DNA of 52,581 nucleotides from an uncultured Collinsella sp. (lineage in GTDB: Bacteria > Actinomycetota > Coriobacteriia > Coriobacteriales > Coriobacteriaceae): the NCBI GenBank assembly GCA_934654835.1, contig CAKUGY010000014.1, positions 1-52,581 on the forward strand, written 5' to 3'. Below, piece by piece: positions 25,370-33,672 of this stretch (its first letter is position 1; the number at the start of each line of letters is the position of its first letter). Under the pieces are notes generated by a model. That model ran no database searches. It was not told the origin of the DNA and saw only the letters and a program-made list of their open reading frames with translations. Made by a program: the position numbers and the translations under genes.

Positions 25370-26143
25370 CTACCCCTGCTCCTGCATGCGGCGGTAGATT
25401 TCGCAGATGCCCTTGATGGTGAGCTGACCGTCGACCACGTCGAAGGCATTGGTCGAATCGGCGACGATGCCAGCGAGGCCGCCTGTGGCGATGACGGTGG
25501 CGTCCTCGCGCCCCAGCTCGCGCTTCATACGCGCGACCAAGCCCTCGGCCATGGCGGCGGCGCCCGTTACGGCGCCCACCTTGATGCACTCCTCGGTATC
25601 GCGTCCGATGGCGTGCTCGGGTGCCTCGAGCGGAACGCTGGCGAGCTTTGCGGCGCGGGCGGCAAGCGCATCCATGGAGATGCGGATGCCCGGCGCGATC
25701 GCTCCGCCAATGTAGTAGCCGTCCTCGTCGATGACGTCGATGTTGGTCGCGGTGCCAAAGTCCACCACGATCGCCGGCGCGCCGTAGAAGGTCTCGGCGG
25801 CGACGGCGTTGGCAACGCGGTCGGCGCCCACGGCCTGGGGGCGTGCCGCGCGCAGCTTGGTCACGGCTGCCGTCTGCGGGCCGATGACGATGGCATCCGC
25901 CGCGATGCGGTCGGCCACGGCGTGCCACTCGCGCGAGAGCTGCGGCACCACACCGGCAAAGGCGATCGCGTCGACCGCGTCGAGCGAAAGGTCGTACATC
26001 TTAAAGAAGCCCATCAGGCGTACGTGGATCTCGTCGGCGGTATAGGAACGGTCGGTGGGCATGCGCCACGACTGCACCAGCTCGTCTCCGTCAAACAGAC
26101 CCATGGCCGTCTGCGTGTTTCCCATATCGATAGCGAGCAGCAT
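25370..26143 (-). CDS. coaX: Type III pantothenate kinase
   Basis: 257 residues from the ATG at 26143, preceded by GGGAGT. It phosphorylates pantothenate in the first step of CoA synthesis. Type III features are clear: N-terminal phosphate loop MLLAIDMGNTQTAMGLFDG, DFGTATNIDVID near residue 125, GGAIAPGIRIS, and the late VIATGGLAGIVAD. Type III enzymes need a monovalent cation and are not feedback-inhibited by CoA (family knowledge). It is convergent with the biotin-ligase-like gene. Confidence 0.95.
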   Translation of the reverse strand: MLLAIDMGNTQTAMGLFDGDELVQSWRMPTDRSYTADEIHVRLMGFFKMYDLSLDAVDAIAFAGVVPQLSREWHAVADRIAADAIVIGPQTAAVTKLRAARPQAVGADRVANAVAAETFYGAPAIVVDFGTATNIDVIDEDGYYIGGAIAPGIRISMDALAARAAKLASVPLEAPEHAIGRDTEECIKVGAVTGAAAMAEGLVARMKRELGREDATVIATGGLAGIVADSTNAFDVVDGQLTIKGICEIYRRMQEQG

Positions 26144-26240
26144 GTCTACTCCCGGTGTTGGCGTAAATGGACGCGCACCATTGTATACGTGCCGCTGGCG
26201 CCGCTGGGCCGTCATTCGCCTGCGCGGACCTTCGACCCAT

Positions 26241-26395
26241 GTTCAGCTGAACTGCGCACGGTCTGACTTCCCGATTTGCTGCCAAACTGTCGGCGACGAA
26301 GCGGGCGATCCAAGCCCGTAGCAGCAACCCTGGACGCGGCGCCGGACAGACCAGAGCCCGCCGCGCCCAGCCGGTGTGGGCGATAAGGAGCAGAC
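26241..26395 (+). repeat. Duplicated leader, copy 1
   Basis: About 155 bp directly upstream of the first PP2C-like gene. It is clearly similar to 27608-27765. Both start with GTTCAGCTGAAC-like palindromes, share TGCTGCCAAACTGTCGGC and CGAAGCGGGCG, and end GGAGCAGA(C/G) before the ATG. The hairpin in this copy is partly eroded. Confidence 0.75.
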
Positions 26396-27583
26396 ATGTT
26401 GATTCACTACGAGGCAAGCGTGCTGGGCGCCAAGCACAGATTGCAGGGGCGCGATAGCCAGGACCACTGCTGTGCGAGGGTGGTCGAGCCGCCCCGCACG
26501 TTCGGTACGGCGGGAGATGGTGACCCGGGCGGCGAAAGCTCGGTGATCGATGCGGCACCTCGCCAGGCGATCGTTGCCGCCGTCGCGGGCGGTATGTCAT
26601 CCATGATTTTGAGCGGCGAAGGCGCCCGCCTTGCCAGCGAAGCCGCCGTGGACGCGGCGGCCGAGGCGTATCGTCAGGGCAAGTTGGTGCCGGGTGACGC
26701 CTCTGCCCTTAAGGGCGTGTTTGAGCGTGCGCTTCGTGCGGTCGCGGACGCGGCCGCCGATCAGCCCGCGGCCGATATCACTTCGTTTGCCTGCACGTTA
26801 TGCCTAGTAGTATGGGATGGCGTGCGCGTTTGGTATGGCAATGCCGGCGATTGCGGTGCGGTTGCCGTGGACTTCTTGGGCGATCCGTTTGCCCTGACGC
26901 ATATGCATTGCGGGCCGCTGTCGAGCCAGCCGTTCCCACTGCACGATTCCTATCACTGGGAGTTTGGCTATCGCACGAGCGCCGAAAGCGTGCTTGTGGC
27001 CACAGGTGGCATGCTTGGGCAGTTTGCCGAGTGGGCGCCCGGCTCCTACGGTGCGCCGAAGGCGTATGACCGCGAGCTCATTGGCTTGCTCACGAATCGG
27101 AATATCGATGTGGACGATTTACCGTTGATGAATGTCGCTGCGGCTAAATATCTGAACGAGTTTCCCGCGACCCGCGTGGACGGCGATAAGACGGTGGTGG
27201 CGCTGATCAACAGCGAGAGGCCTTCGGTGACAGATTTTATTTGCGCCACGGCGAAAGACGTGACGGCCGAGCGCCTTGCTGCGGCGGGCGCGTCCTTTGC
27301 GGACGAGGATGACGATCGAAAGGTCGTGCTGCCGTGGGGCGACGAGCTGCGCATGCGCGCCAGCGATGTGGCGAATGACGTGGGCGGCGATTTTACCGTA
27401 GAGCTTGAGTATCAGCTCATGTGCGGCATGTCGCTCGACCGCGCGTTTGAGCTGGCGGCTGCTGCTGCCCGCGAGCGCGCCGAGAGGTATCGCGTGTTCG
27501 AGGACTGTATGGTTGACGGGCCCGAGGATTTTTACGCGGCCATGTTGTTCGATGAAGAGGTGTCGTTTGACGAGATGGCCTAG
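26396..27583 (+). CDS. PP2C-like (PPM fold) protein, first of a tandem pair
   Basis: 395 residues. The order of motifs follows PP2C phosphatases: a metal-site-like AAVAGGMSSM where active enzymes have VADGMGG, then GEGARLASEAAVDAAAEAY, then SFACTLCLVVWDGVRVWYGN followed by AGDCGA in place of GDSR, then VLVATGGML in place of SDG, then DGDKTVVALIN in place of DN-T. The first metal Asp is changed to Gly, so it may be a pseudophosphatase or a divergent enzyme. No kinase or membrane segment is adjacent. AAGGAG lies 6-7 nt before the ATG. The paralogue at 27766 shares the N-terminal MLIHYEASV and overall order. Confidence 0.65.
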   Translation: MLIHYEASVLGAKHRLQGRDSQDHCCARVVEPPRTFGTAGDGDPGGESSVIDAAPRQAIVAAVAGGMSSMILSGEGARLASEAAVDAAAEAYRQGKLVPGDASALKGVFERALRAVADAAADQPAADITSFACTLCLVVWDGVRVWYGNAGDCGAVAVDFLGDPFALTHMHCGPLSSQPFPLHDSYHWEFGYRTSAESVLVATGGMLGQFAEWAPGSYGAPKAYDRELIGLLTNRNIDVDDLPLMNVAAAKYLNEFPATRVDGDKTVVALINSERPSVTDFICATAKDVTAERLAAAGASFADEDDDRKVVLPWGDELRMRASDVANDVGGDFTVELEYQLMCGMSLDRAFELAAAAARERAERYRVFEDCMVDGPEDFYAAMLFDEEVSFDEMA

Positions 27584-27607
27584 GAGCGTCGTGATCTCCG
27601 GTCTTGC

Positions 27608-27765
27608 GTTCAGCTGAACGGCGCCCGTCCGCCCGCTTCGCTTTGCTGCCAAACTGTCGGCAACGAAGCGGGCGGTCCAAACCCGCGGGCGGCAAATCCT
27701 GGACAGGGCGCCGGACGGACCAGAACCCCGTCGCGCCCGACAGGTGCGGATGATAAGGAGCAGAG
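27608..27765 (+). repeat. Duplicated leader, copy 2, with a strong hairpin
   Basis: About 158 bp before the second PP2C-like gene, similar to 26241-26395. In this copy GCCCGCTTCG pairs with CGAAGCGGGC around TTTGCTGCCAAACTGTCGGC, whose inner part is nearly unchanged between copies. It was either duplicated with the gene or is a leader structure. Confidence 0.75.
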
Positions 27766-28881
27766 ATGTTGATTCACTACGAGGCGAGCGTGGTCGATTC
27801 CGTGTTCAAGAATGAGCACCTCAACAACGAGGACCACTATTGCGTGAAAGTGGTCGAGCCGATTCGCGTGGAGGGCGACAGCGGCTCGACAGGCGATGAA
27901 GCGCCTTACCAAGTGATCATTGCCGCCGTTGCGGGCGGTAAGCGCTCCGCGAGTATGGGCGGCGAAGGCGCCCGCCTTGCCAGCACGGCTGCCGTTGATG
28001 CGGCTGTGGCGGCGTACCAGCGCGGCGAGCTACTGCCGGGCGATGCCACCGCTCTTAAGGGCGTGTTTAAGCATGCCCTTCGTGTCGTCTCTGATGCCGC
28101 CGCCGATATCGTGTCCTTTGCCTGCTCGCTGTGCCTGGTGGTGTGGGACGGAGTGCGCGTTTGGTATGGAAATGCCGGCGATTCCGGCGCGATTGCCGTG
28201 AATCCCGTAGGCGACCCGTTTGCCCTGACGCGCATGCATCGCGGGCCGCTGGCATGCCAGCCTTTGCCGCTGTACGACCCCTTCCACTGGGAGTTTGGCT
28301 ATGATGCGGGCGCGCAAGGCGTGCTCATGGCGACGAGCGATATGCTCGAACAGCTTGCCGAGTGGGAGCCCGGTTCATGCGGCGCGGCGCAGGCGTATGA
28401 ACGTGAGGTGATTGGCCGTCTGACAATCAACAATATCGATATGGTCGACTTGCCGGCGCTGAATGCGGCTGAAATAAAGTACCTACACGAGCTGGCTTCG
28501 AATCGACCGGGTGACGTTATGACGGTGGTGGCGATGATCAATAGCGAGGAGATTTCGCTGGCGGATTATTGTCACGCCGCAGCGAAGGATGTGACTGCCG
28601 AGCGCCTTGCCGCGATGGAGGCGCCCATTGAGCGCGAACGCTACGCTCAATGGGCTGAGCTGCCTTGGTGCGACGAGCTGCCCTGGAACGAAGATTTCCG
28701 TACATGCCCGGATTATGTGGTGAGGTCCGCGGGCGGCACTTTCTCCGCTGAGCTTGAGTATCACCTCATGTGCGGCTTGCCGCTCGACCGCGCGTTTGCG
28801 TTGGCGGTTGCTTCGGCCCGCAAAGGTGCCGGGGTGCATCGGTATTACACAGATCTCTTCATCGATGAATCCGACTTTTAG
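27766..28881 (+). CDS. PP2C-like protein, second of the tandem pair
   Basis: 371 residues, a paralogue of the gene at 26396 with the same start MLIHYEASV and the same motif order. The catalytic positions are again changed: IAAVAGGKRSASMGGEGARL, GNAGDSGAIAV (closer to the canonical GDS), VLMATSDML, and GDVMTVVAMIN without the terminal Asp-Asn. The N-terminus has EHLNNEDHYCVKVVEP, resembling the N-x-D strand of PP2C. It is shorter at the C-terminus than its sibling, and a remnant of the missing end lies after the stop. Preceded by AAGGAG and the duplicated leader. Function unknown. Confidence 0.65.
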   Translation: MLIHYEASVVDSVFKNEHLNNEDHYCVKVVEPIRVEGDSGSTGDEAPYQVIIAAVAGGKRSASMGGEGARLASTAAVDAAVAAYQRGELLPGDATALKGVFKHALRVVSDAAADIVSFACSLCLVVWDGVRVWYGNAGDSGAIAVNPVGDPFALTRMHRGPLACQPLPLYDPFHWEFGYDAGAQGVLMATSDMLEQLAEWEPGSCGAAQAYEREVIGRLTINNIDMVDLPALNAAEIKYLHELASNRPGDVMTVVAMINSEEISLADYCHAAAKDVTAERLAAMEAPIERERYAQWAELPWCDELPWNEDFRTCPDYVVRSAGGTFSAELEYHLMCGLPLDRAFALAVASARKGAGVHRYYTDLFIDESDF

Positions 28882-28930
28882 CAGTGCCGCCGTGTTGGCG
28901 CGTGGCGACTTGGTGTTTGATGAGATGGGC
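28882..28930 (+). pseudogene. Out-of-frame remnant of the PP2C-like C-terminus
   Basis: After the stop of the second copy, another frame reads AAVLARGDLVFDEMG. This resembles the first copy's end FYAAMLFDEEVSFDEMA. A small indel near 28875 would restore the longer protein, so the second copy appears C-terminally truncated. Confidence 0.5.
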
Positions 28931-29063
28931 TGGGAGTGTAACGTGCCTGCCTTGCGCCAGGGGTGTTCAAGATATGGAGGAATTATGCTCTACGAGATTT
29001 TCCTTGCCGTTTACCGAAGTCCCGCGTAATATTCTTTCTTGCGCACATGAGGCGCCCAGACAT

Positions 29064-29140
29064 TGCGGGGTGGAGCAGTCTGGTAGCTCGCCGGGCTCAT
29101 AACCCGGAGGTCGTAGGTTCAAATCCTGCCCCCGCGACCA
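29064..29140 (+). tRNA. Initiator tRNA-Met (CAU)
   Basis: 77 nt including an encoded CCA. The anticodon loop is CTCATAA inside a stem with three G:C pairs next to it (GGG/CCC), the initiator hallmark. The D-arm TGGAGCAGTCTGGTAGCTCG and T-loop GGTTCAAATCC fit tRNA-fMet. Position 1 is T and position 72 is G, a wobble in place of the usual C1:A72 mismatch. Confidence 0.95.
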
Positions 29141-29149
29141 AGAACTTGC

Positions 29150-29180
29150 AGCTCGTCGGCCTAGCCGGCGAGCTTTTTTT
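29150..29180 (+). terminator. Terminator of the tRNA gene
   Basis: AGCTCGTCGGC (29150-29160) pairs with GCCGGCGAGCT (29164-29174), overlapping a run of seven T's. Confidence 0.9.
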
Positions 29181-29231
29181 GTCATTTCGGGACTGTGGGG
29201 TCGACCCGATTCTCAACTTTTCGGTCGAAAA

Positions 29232-29286
29232 TCTCAATCTGTAACAGGTGGGACTGGTTTTGGTCTGTAGATGTTACAGATCGAGA
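29232..29286 (+). repeat. Hairpin repeat with GGGACTGG core
   Basis: TCTCAATCTGTAACA (29232-29246) pairs with TGTTACAGATCGAGA (29272-29286) at 14 of 15 positions. The loop contains GGTGGGACTGGTTTTGG, similar to the cores of the hairpins at 1652, 6258, 6422 and 31578. Confidence 0.6.
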
Positions 29287-29428
29287 CAAACCGACAGACG
29301 TCCCCGCCCCATCCACCTGCCGCTGGCTGCTATCCGCCGATTTCAGCTACGGCCTCGTGCCCCCGGGACGTATCCTCTAGACAACTACGCGGCATCATCG
29401 CCGCCGCGCCTATAAGAGAGGAATGTCC

Positions 29429-31459
29429 ATGACCACACCTGCCACTAAGCTGCTCCAGCCCATTACGGTTGGCCCCCTTGAGCTCAAGAACCGCATTATG
29501 TTCCCGCCGCTGACTACCGGCTACGAGGAGCGCGACGGTTCCATCGGCGAGCGCAGCCTGGCTTTTTACGAGCGCCTGGCCCGTGGCGGCGTGAGCTACA
29601 TTGTCATCGGCGACGTCGCTCCCGTCATGACCGCGAGCCCCACGCCCAAGCTGGCGGCCGATGCCCAGATCCCCACGTTTAAGGCGCTGGCCGACGCCGT
29701 CCACAAGCATGGCGCCAAGGTCGCGCTGCAGCTGTTCCATCCCGAGTACGACGTGCCCGGCGTCGGCCGCATGGTCATGGGCTCCATGGCCGCCGCCAAG
29801 GCCGCGCAGGAGGCCAAGGCCGCCGGCGACGAGGAGACCTTCGCCGCCAAGATGGCCGAGTCCAACGAGATTCGCAAGCAGGCCTACGCCAAGCTGCACC
29901 ACGACATGCAGCACTTTGTAAACGAGGCGAGCGTTGAGCAGCTCACCCAGATCAAAGAGGCCATCGCCGCCTCGGCCGCCCGCGCGCAGCAGGCCGGCAT
30001 CGATGCCATCGAGGTCCACGGCGACCGTCTGGTGGGTTCGCTGTGCTCCGCAATCCTCAACAAGCGCACCGACGAGTACGGTGGCTCGTTCGAAAACCGC
30101 GTTCGCTACGCGCTTGAGGTCGTCGCTGCCATTAAGGAGGCCGCGCCGCAGCTGATGGTGGAGTACAAGCTCCCCGTGATCATGGAGAACCCCGACGGCA
30201 CGCCGCGCGGCAAGGGCGGTCTGCAGCCCGATGAGGCCTGCGAGTTCGCCAGGCTGCTCGAGGGCGCCGGCATCGACATGATCCAGGTTGCGCAGGCAAA
30301 CCACACCGGCAACATGGGCGACACGATTCCGCCCATGGGCGCCATGCCCTACAACTGGACGCTGCCCGTGGCCGAGCGCGTCAAGGCCCTGGTCTCCGTG
30401 CCGGTGGCAACCGTCGGCCGCGTGGTTTCGGTCGAGGCCGGCGAGAAGATCCTGGAAGACGGCTCGGCAGACATCGTCGCCTATGGCCGCTCGCTCATGT
30501 GCGACCCCGACATCGCGCTGAAGGCCGCGACCGGCGAGCCCATCCGCGAGTGCCTCAACTGCAACAAGGGCTGCGTCGACGCGATTCAAAACCGCAAGTA
30601 CATCTCGTGCGTGCTCAATGCCGAGAACGGCGACGAGGCGACCATCGCCATTAAGCCGGGCGAGGGCGACAAGAAGATCGCCGTGGTGGGCGGCGGTATC
30701 GCCGGCCTGGAGGCCGCGCGCGTGGCGGCCAAGCGAGGCTACGACGTGACCGTCTACGAGGCGAGCGATCATCTGGGTGGCCAGATTGTGCTGGCGGCAG
30801 CACCTCCGCGCAAGGACGAGATCATGCGCTCTGTCGAGTACTACGAGAAGATTCTGCCCGGCCTGGGCGTGAAGGTTGAGCTCAACCACGCTGCTACCGC
30901 CGATGACCTCAACGCCGCCGACGCCGCAATTGTGGCCGTGGGCGCGCACGACGTGGTCATCCCCGTTCCGGGTGCGGATTCGGAGAAGGTCGTCTCGAGC
31001 TGGGACGTGCTGGCCGGCAAGGTGGAGCTCAGCGGGCGTGTCGCCGTCATTGGTGGCGGCCTGGTGGGCACCGAGACTGCCGAGTACCTGCTGCAGCACG
31101 GCTGCGAGGTGGCGATTGTCGAGATGCTCGACAAGATTGCCGCGGGCGAGTCCGAGACCATTCTGCCGCTGATTATGAGCGACTTTGCCGAGCACAACGT
31201 GGAGCAGCACGTGAAGACCCGCCTGACCGCCATTACCGACGAGGGCGTGGAGGCCGTTCGCACCACCGAGGACGGCGCCGAGGAGCCGGTGAAGATTGCC
31301 TGCGATTACGTGGTGATGGCCGTGGGTTCCAAGGCCAACGCGTTTGAGCTGGACGGCGTGACGGTGCCCGTGACTTGCGTGGGTGACTGCTCGGGCGAGC
31401 GCACCGCCGACATCGCGAGCGCCATCCGCACGGCGTATCACGCGGCCAACGAGCTGTAG
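29429..31459 (+). CDS. Old-Yellow-Enzyme-type NADH:flavin oxidoreductase with [4Fe-4S] and FAD/NAD domains
   Basis: About 676 residues, the size of 2,4-dienoyl-CoA reductase and BaiCD/BaiH-like enzymes. An FMN TIM-barrel occupies about 1-360 (GPLELKNRIMFPPLTTGYEE, IEVHGDRLVGSLCSAILNKR, YGRSLMCDPD). A four-Cys cluster site follows near 374-390 (CLNCNKGCVDAIQ, then SCVLNAE). Then comes a Rossmann FAD domain (KIAVVGGGIAGLEAARVAA, about 417) and an NAD-binding segment (VAVIGGGLVGTETAEYL). Such enzymes reduce activated C=C bonds, including in bile acids and enoates; the actual substrate is unknown. The ATG at 29429 has better spacing from GAGAGG than the ATG at 29423. Monocistronic, with a terminator at 31536. 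Confidence 0.9.
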   Translation: MTTPATKLLQPITVGPLELKNRIMFPPLTTGYEERDGSIGERSLAFYERLARGGVSYIVIGDVAPVMTASPTPKLAADAQIPTFKALADAVHKHGAKVALQLFHPEYDVPGVGRMVMGSMAAAKAAQEAKAAGDEETFAAKMAESNEIRKQAYAKLHHDMQHFVNEASVEQLTQIKEAIAASAARAQQAGIDAIEVHGDRLVGSLCSAILNKRTDEYGGSFENRVRYALEVVAAIKEAAPQLMVEYKLPVIMENPDGTPRGKGGLQPDEACEFARLLEGAGIDMIQVAQANHTGNMGDTIPPMGAMPYNWTLPVAERVKALVSVPVATVGRVVSVEAGEKILEDGSADIVAYGRSLMCDPDIALKAATGEPIRECLNCNKGCVDAIQNRKYISCVLNAENGDEATIAIKPGEGDKKIAVVGGGIAGLEAARVAAKRGYDVTVYEASDHLGGQIVLAAAPPRKDEIMRSVEYYEKILPGLGVKVELNHAATADDLNAADAAIVAVGAHDVVIPVPGADSEKVVSSWDVLAGKVELSGRVAVIGGGLVGTETAEYLLQHGCEVAIVEMLDKIAAGESETILPLIMSDFAEHNVEQHVKTRLTAITDEGVEAVRTTEDGAEEPVKIACDYVVMAVGSKANAFELDGVTVPVTCVGDCSGERTADIASAIRTAYHAANEL

Positions 31460-31535
31460 TTGAACATCGCAGTGGGACGGGGCGGTAGCACGGATCCGCC
31501 TCGCCCGGCTGCGTCCCAACGCACATAGGCCATCG

Positions 31536-31580
31536 ACCGGGGCGGGGCTTGCCAGACGCGCAGGCCCCGCCCCGGTTTTG
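31536..31580 (+). terminator. Terminator of the OYE-type reductase gene
   Basis: A 13-bp perfect stem ACCGGGGCGGGGC/GCCCCGCCCCGGT (31536-31548 with 31564-31576) is followed by TTTT. Confidence 0.9.
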
Positions 31581-31644
31581 GTGCAAGGGGGTCAGGTTTG
31601 TTTGCACCACGTTGATGCGAAGTAACCTGGCCCCTTTGCACCAA
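31578..31644. repeat. Back-to-back hairpin repeats with GGGGTCAGGTT core
   Basis: Two hairpins in opposite orientation. The first is TGGTGCAA...TTGCACCA (31579-31609) with loop GGGGGTCAGGTTTGT. The second spans 31611-31644 and reads TTGGTGCAAAGGGGCCAGG on the minus strand. Together they form a larger inverted repeat matching at 19 of 21. Confidence 0.75.
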
Positions 31645-31790
31645 GGGCTTGACTTTTAAGACATCATTAAGGCTTGCGTTGTGGAGCAAACCGCAGGTCA
31701 ATGCTATTCTTTTGCTTTATCGTACGGTGTTGTATTCTGCCTGAATTCTCTACCTGCGATCAACGGATTAAGCGCGACCGAGCGGAAAGG
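31645..31790 (+). promoter_or_regulatory. Leader of the giant surface-protein operon
   Basis: AT-rich region with TG-extended -10-like TGCTATTCT near 31702 and TGTATTCT near 31731. ACCGCAGGT (31690-31698) and ACCTGCGAT (31752-31760) are an imperfect inverted pair. The promoter for the four downstream genes should be here; which hexamer is used is unclear. Confidence 0.35.
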
Positions 31791-32849
31791 ATGGCACGCC
31801 CGCAAGCAGGGCAAACGCAAGCGATGAGTGACATGGACCGACATAGCGAGCCCCAGCAGCACAAGACAGCGGCCGAATACCGCCAAGCTGCCGACGAGCA
31901 CGTGCGGACCCTCAAGGATTTCTGGAAGGACTTCCTGGTGAGCGGTCTGTTTGTGCTGGCCGCCATCGTTGCCATCTTTGCATGCCTAGCCTGGTTTGCC
32001 GCGAACAATCGAGTGAGCGCTACGGGGAGCACGATCGGGGCGAAGGCGGAGCGGTATACGATTGCTGCTGCGAGCGATACCGATGCCCATGTGGGCTATT
32101 ACGAGCGCAATGAACGCACGGACGAGGAAAAGCAAGCCATCGCCGGCCTGGATACGACCGATGCCATGACGGTGACGCTCGGTTCCAACCTTAACAACGA
32201 GACCGCTGGTTCCCTGTATCCGGGCGCTCGCGGCAAGATTTCGTTTACGGTGACACCGCTGGTGAGTGACCTAAACGGGGTCACGATCAATCTGTCGCGT
32301 GTGCTTAAGGTCACGCGCGTTGGCGTTGTCGAGGATGGGGGAACGCTGACGTCCGAGGCCGAGGCGCTCCTTGGCTTGATCAAAGGCCACTTGCTGTTCT
32401 TTACGAGCTGCGAGAACGGCTATTACTCGGGTCGCGTGGTTGATGGCAAGATCGAGATTCCAAAGAGCGCATTTTGCGAAGAAGGCAAAACGACCAACCC
32501 CACAAACAAGTCCGTTTCCATCACACTGTACTGGGTATGGCCGGAGTACTTCCAGAACTTTGTCCTTACGGGCAACACGAATTACTACAAGAATCTGTTT
32601 GCCTCGGCGGGAGACGAGAAGTCTGACTACGGCGCCTTGCAGGCGGACATGAACACGCATAAAGCGAACTATTTCTATGGCACGGCAAGCGACAAGAGTG
32701 CCGCCGACGCCCCCGCGGTTTCGGCCGACATGTCCTCCAGCGACACCGCCATTTGCTCGGCGCTGTACAACAACGCAGATGAACAGATCGGCGACAAGGT
32801 CGAATACATCCAACTTAGAATTAGCACTCAGGAGGGCGTGAGCTCATGA
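31791..32849 (+). CDS. Membrane-tethered surface protein 1 of a four-gene operon
   Basis: About 352 residues from the ATG at 31791; an ATG at 31824 is an alternative, and neither has a well-spaced Shine-Dalgarno. A charged cytoplasmic N-terminus (TLKDFWKDFLV) precedes a single membrane segment (about 49-69, ending CLAWFAANNRVSATG). An extracellular, probably beta-rich domain with few cysteines follows (YPGARGKISFTVTPL, VTINLSRVLKVTRVG). The Trp-Phe-aromatic exit of the helix and downstream beta domain recall TasA/camelysin-like exported proteins, but that is only a resemblance. Its stop overlaps the next start (ATGA). Function unknown. Confidence 0.75.
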   Translation: MARPQAGQTQAMSDMDRHSEPQQHKTAAEYRQAADEHVRTLKDFWKDFLVSGLFVLAAIVAIFACLAWFAANNRVSATGSTIGAKAERYTIAAASDTDAHVGYYERNERTDEEKQAIAGLDTTDAMTVTLGSNLNNETAGSLYPGARGKISFTVTPLVSDLNGVTINLSRVLKVTRVGVVEDGGTLTSEAEALLGLIKGHLLFFTSCENGYYSGRVVDGKIEIPKSAFCEEGKTTNPTNKSVSITLYWVWPEYFQNFVLTGNTNYYKNLFASAGDEKSDYGALQADMNTHKANYFYGTASDKSAADAPAVSADMSSSDTAICSALYNNADEQIGDKVEYIQLRISTQEGVSS

Positions 32850-33649
32850 GTACCATGCAAACACGCCTCGGCGACGCTCGCAATTGGATCGAAGACCATC
32901 GCGCACAGACCCTCGCGGTCTTGGTGCTGCTGGCGGCAATCGTTCTTATCATCGGACTGTCGCTCTCGTGGTTTGTAGGCAGCAAAAGCCTGTCCACGGT
33001 GGGCAAGATTCAAACCCCGGCGCAGCTCAAGGTGCTGGGTCCCAACCAGACGAGCATTGAGCCCATCGAGATCTCGTATGACGAGTCGCGCGGCGATGTG
33101 ACGGACGGCAACGGTAACGTGACCATTCGTCGCGCGTTTTGCGTGCAGAGTGACAATGACGAGAATCCGAGCGCTGGCGGTCAAGAGTTTGAGTTGCAGG
33201 TGGCAAATACCACGAATATCGCGGGGCTAACAATCAACGTGTATCACGTGACGGTCAACGATTCAGGCGATAAAAGTGGCACCGTGGTCGGTCTCGACGG
33301 ACTCAATCAACCGTATTCGTGGAGCACGACGGGGGATCCGATTTCGTTCACCTTTATCAATAGCGCGGACGGAACGAGCAGTTTGGCCAATGAGCTTGCC
33401 ACCAATGATCCAACGTACGGTGCATATAAGGACGTCCAGAAAAACGCCCGTCCGCTGTACCGGTATCACGAGTTTAAAAAGGACAAGCTCGATGGCTGGG
33501 ATGGCAACACGGCCAACGCCGCCACGAACTTCATCATCGAATGCACGTGGAATCCGGGCGTTGTGACCAAGACAGACGGTACCAAGGTCTCAAACGTCAA
33601 AGAGACCGACATGGTCTACCTAATCGCTCGCGGCACGAGCGGCAACTGA
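32846..33649 (+). CDS. Membrane-tethered surface protein 2 of the operon
   Basis: 267 residues. The start ATG overlaps the previous stop by four bases and follows GGAGGG. A short cytoplasmic segment leads to one membrane helix at about 21-43 (TLAVLVLLAAIVLIIGLSLS), then WFVGSKSLSTVG and an extracellular beta-rich domain (EFELQVANTTNIAGLTINVY, then NFIIECTWNPGVV). The layout matches its upstream neighbour: single helix, aromatic exit, secreted domain. No catalytic motif. It is likely a structural or assembly partner of the giant protein encoded downstream. Confidence 0.75.
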   Translation: MSTMQTRLGDARNWIEDHRAQTLAVLVLLAAIVLIIGLSLSWFVGSKSLSTVGKIQTPAQLKVLGPNQTSIEPIEISYDESRGDVTDGNGNVTIRRAFCVQSDNDENPSAGGQEFELQVANTTNIAGLTINVYHVTVNDSGDKSGTVVGLDGLNQPYSWSTTGDPISFTFINSADGTSSLANELATNDPTYGAYKDVQKNARPLYRYHEFKKDKLDGWDGNTANAATNFIIECTWNPGVVTKTDGTKVSNVKETDMVYLIARGTSGN

Positions 33650-33672
33650 TAGCAGGAAAGGAGGGGCGCCAG

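Noticed and set aside
29330..31519. A 729-codon minus-strand open frame opposite the OYE-type reductase
   Set aside because: Shadow of a gene with strong FMN, Fe-S and FAD motifs; it extends through the terminator.
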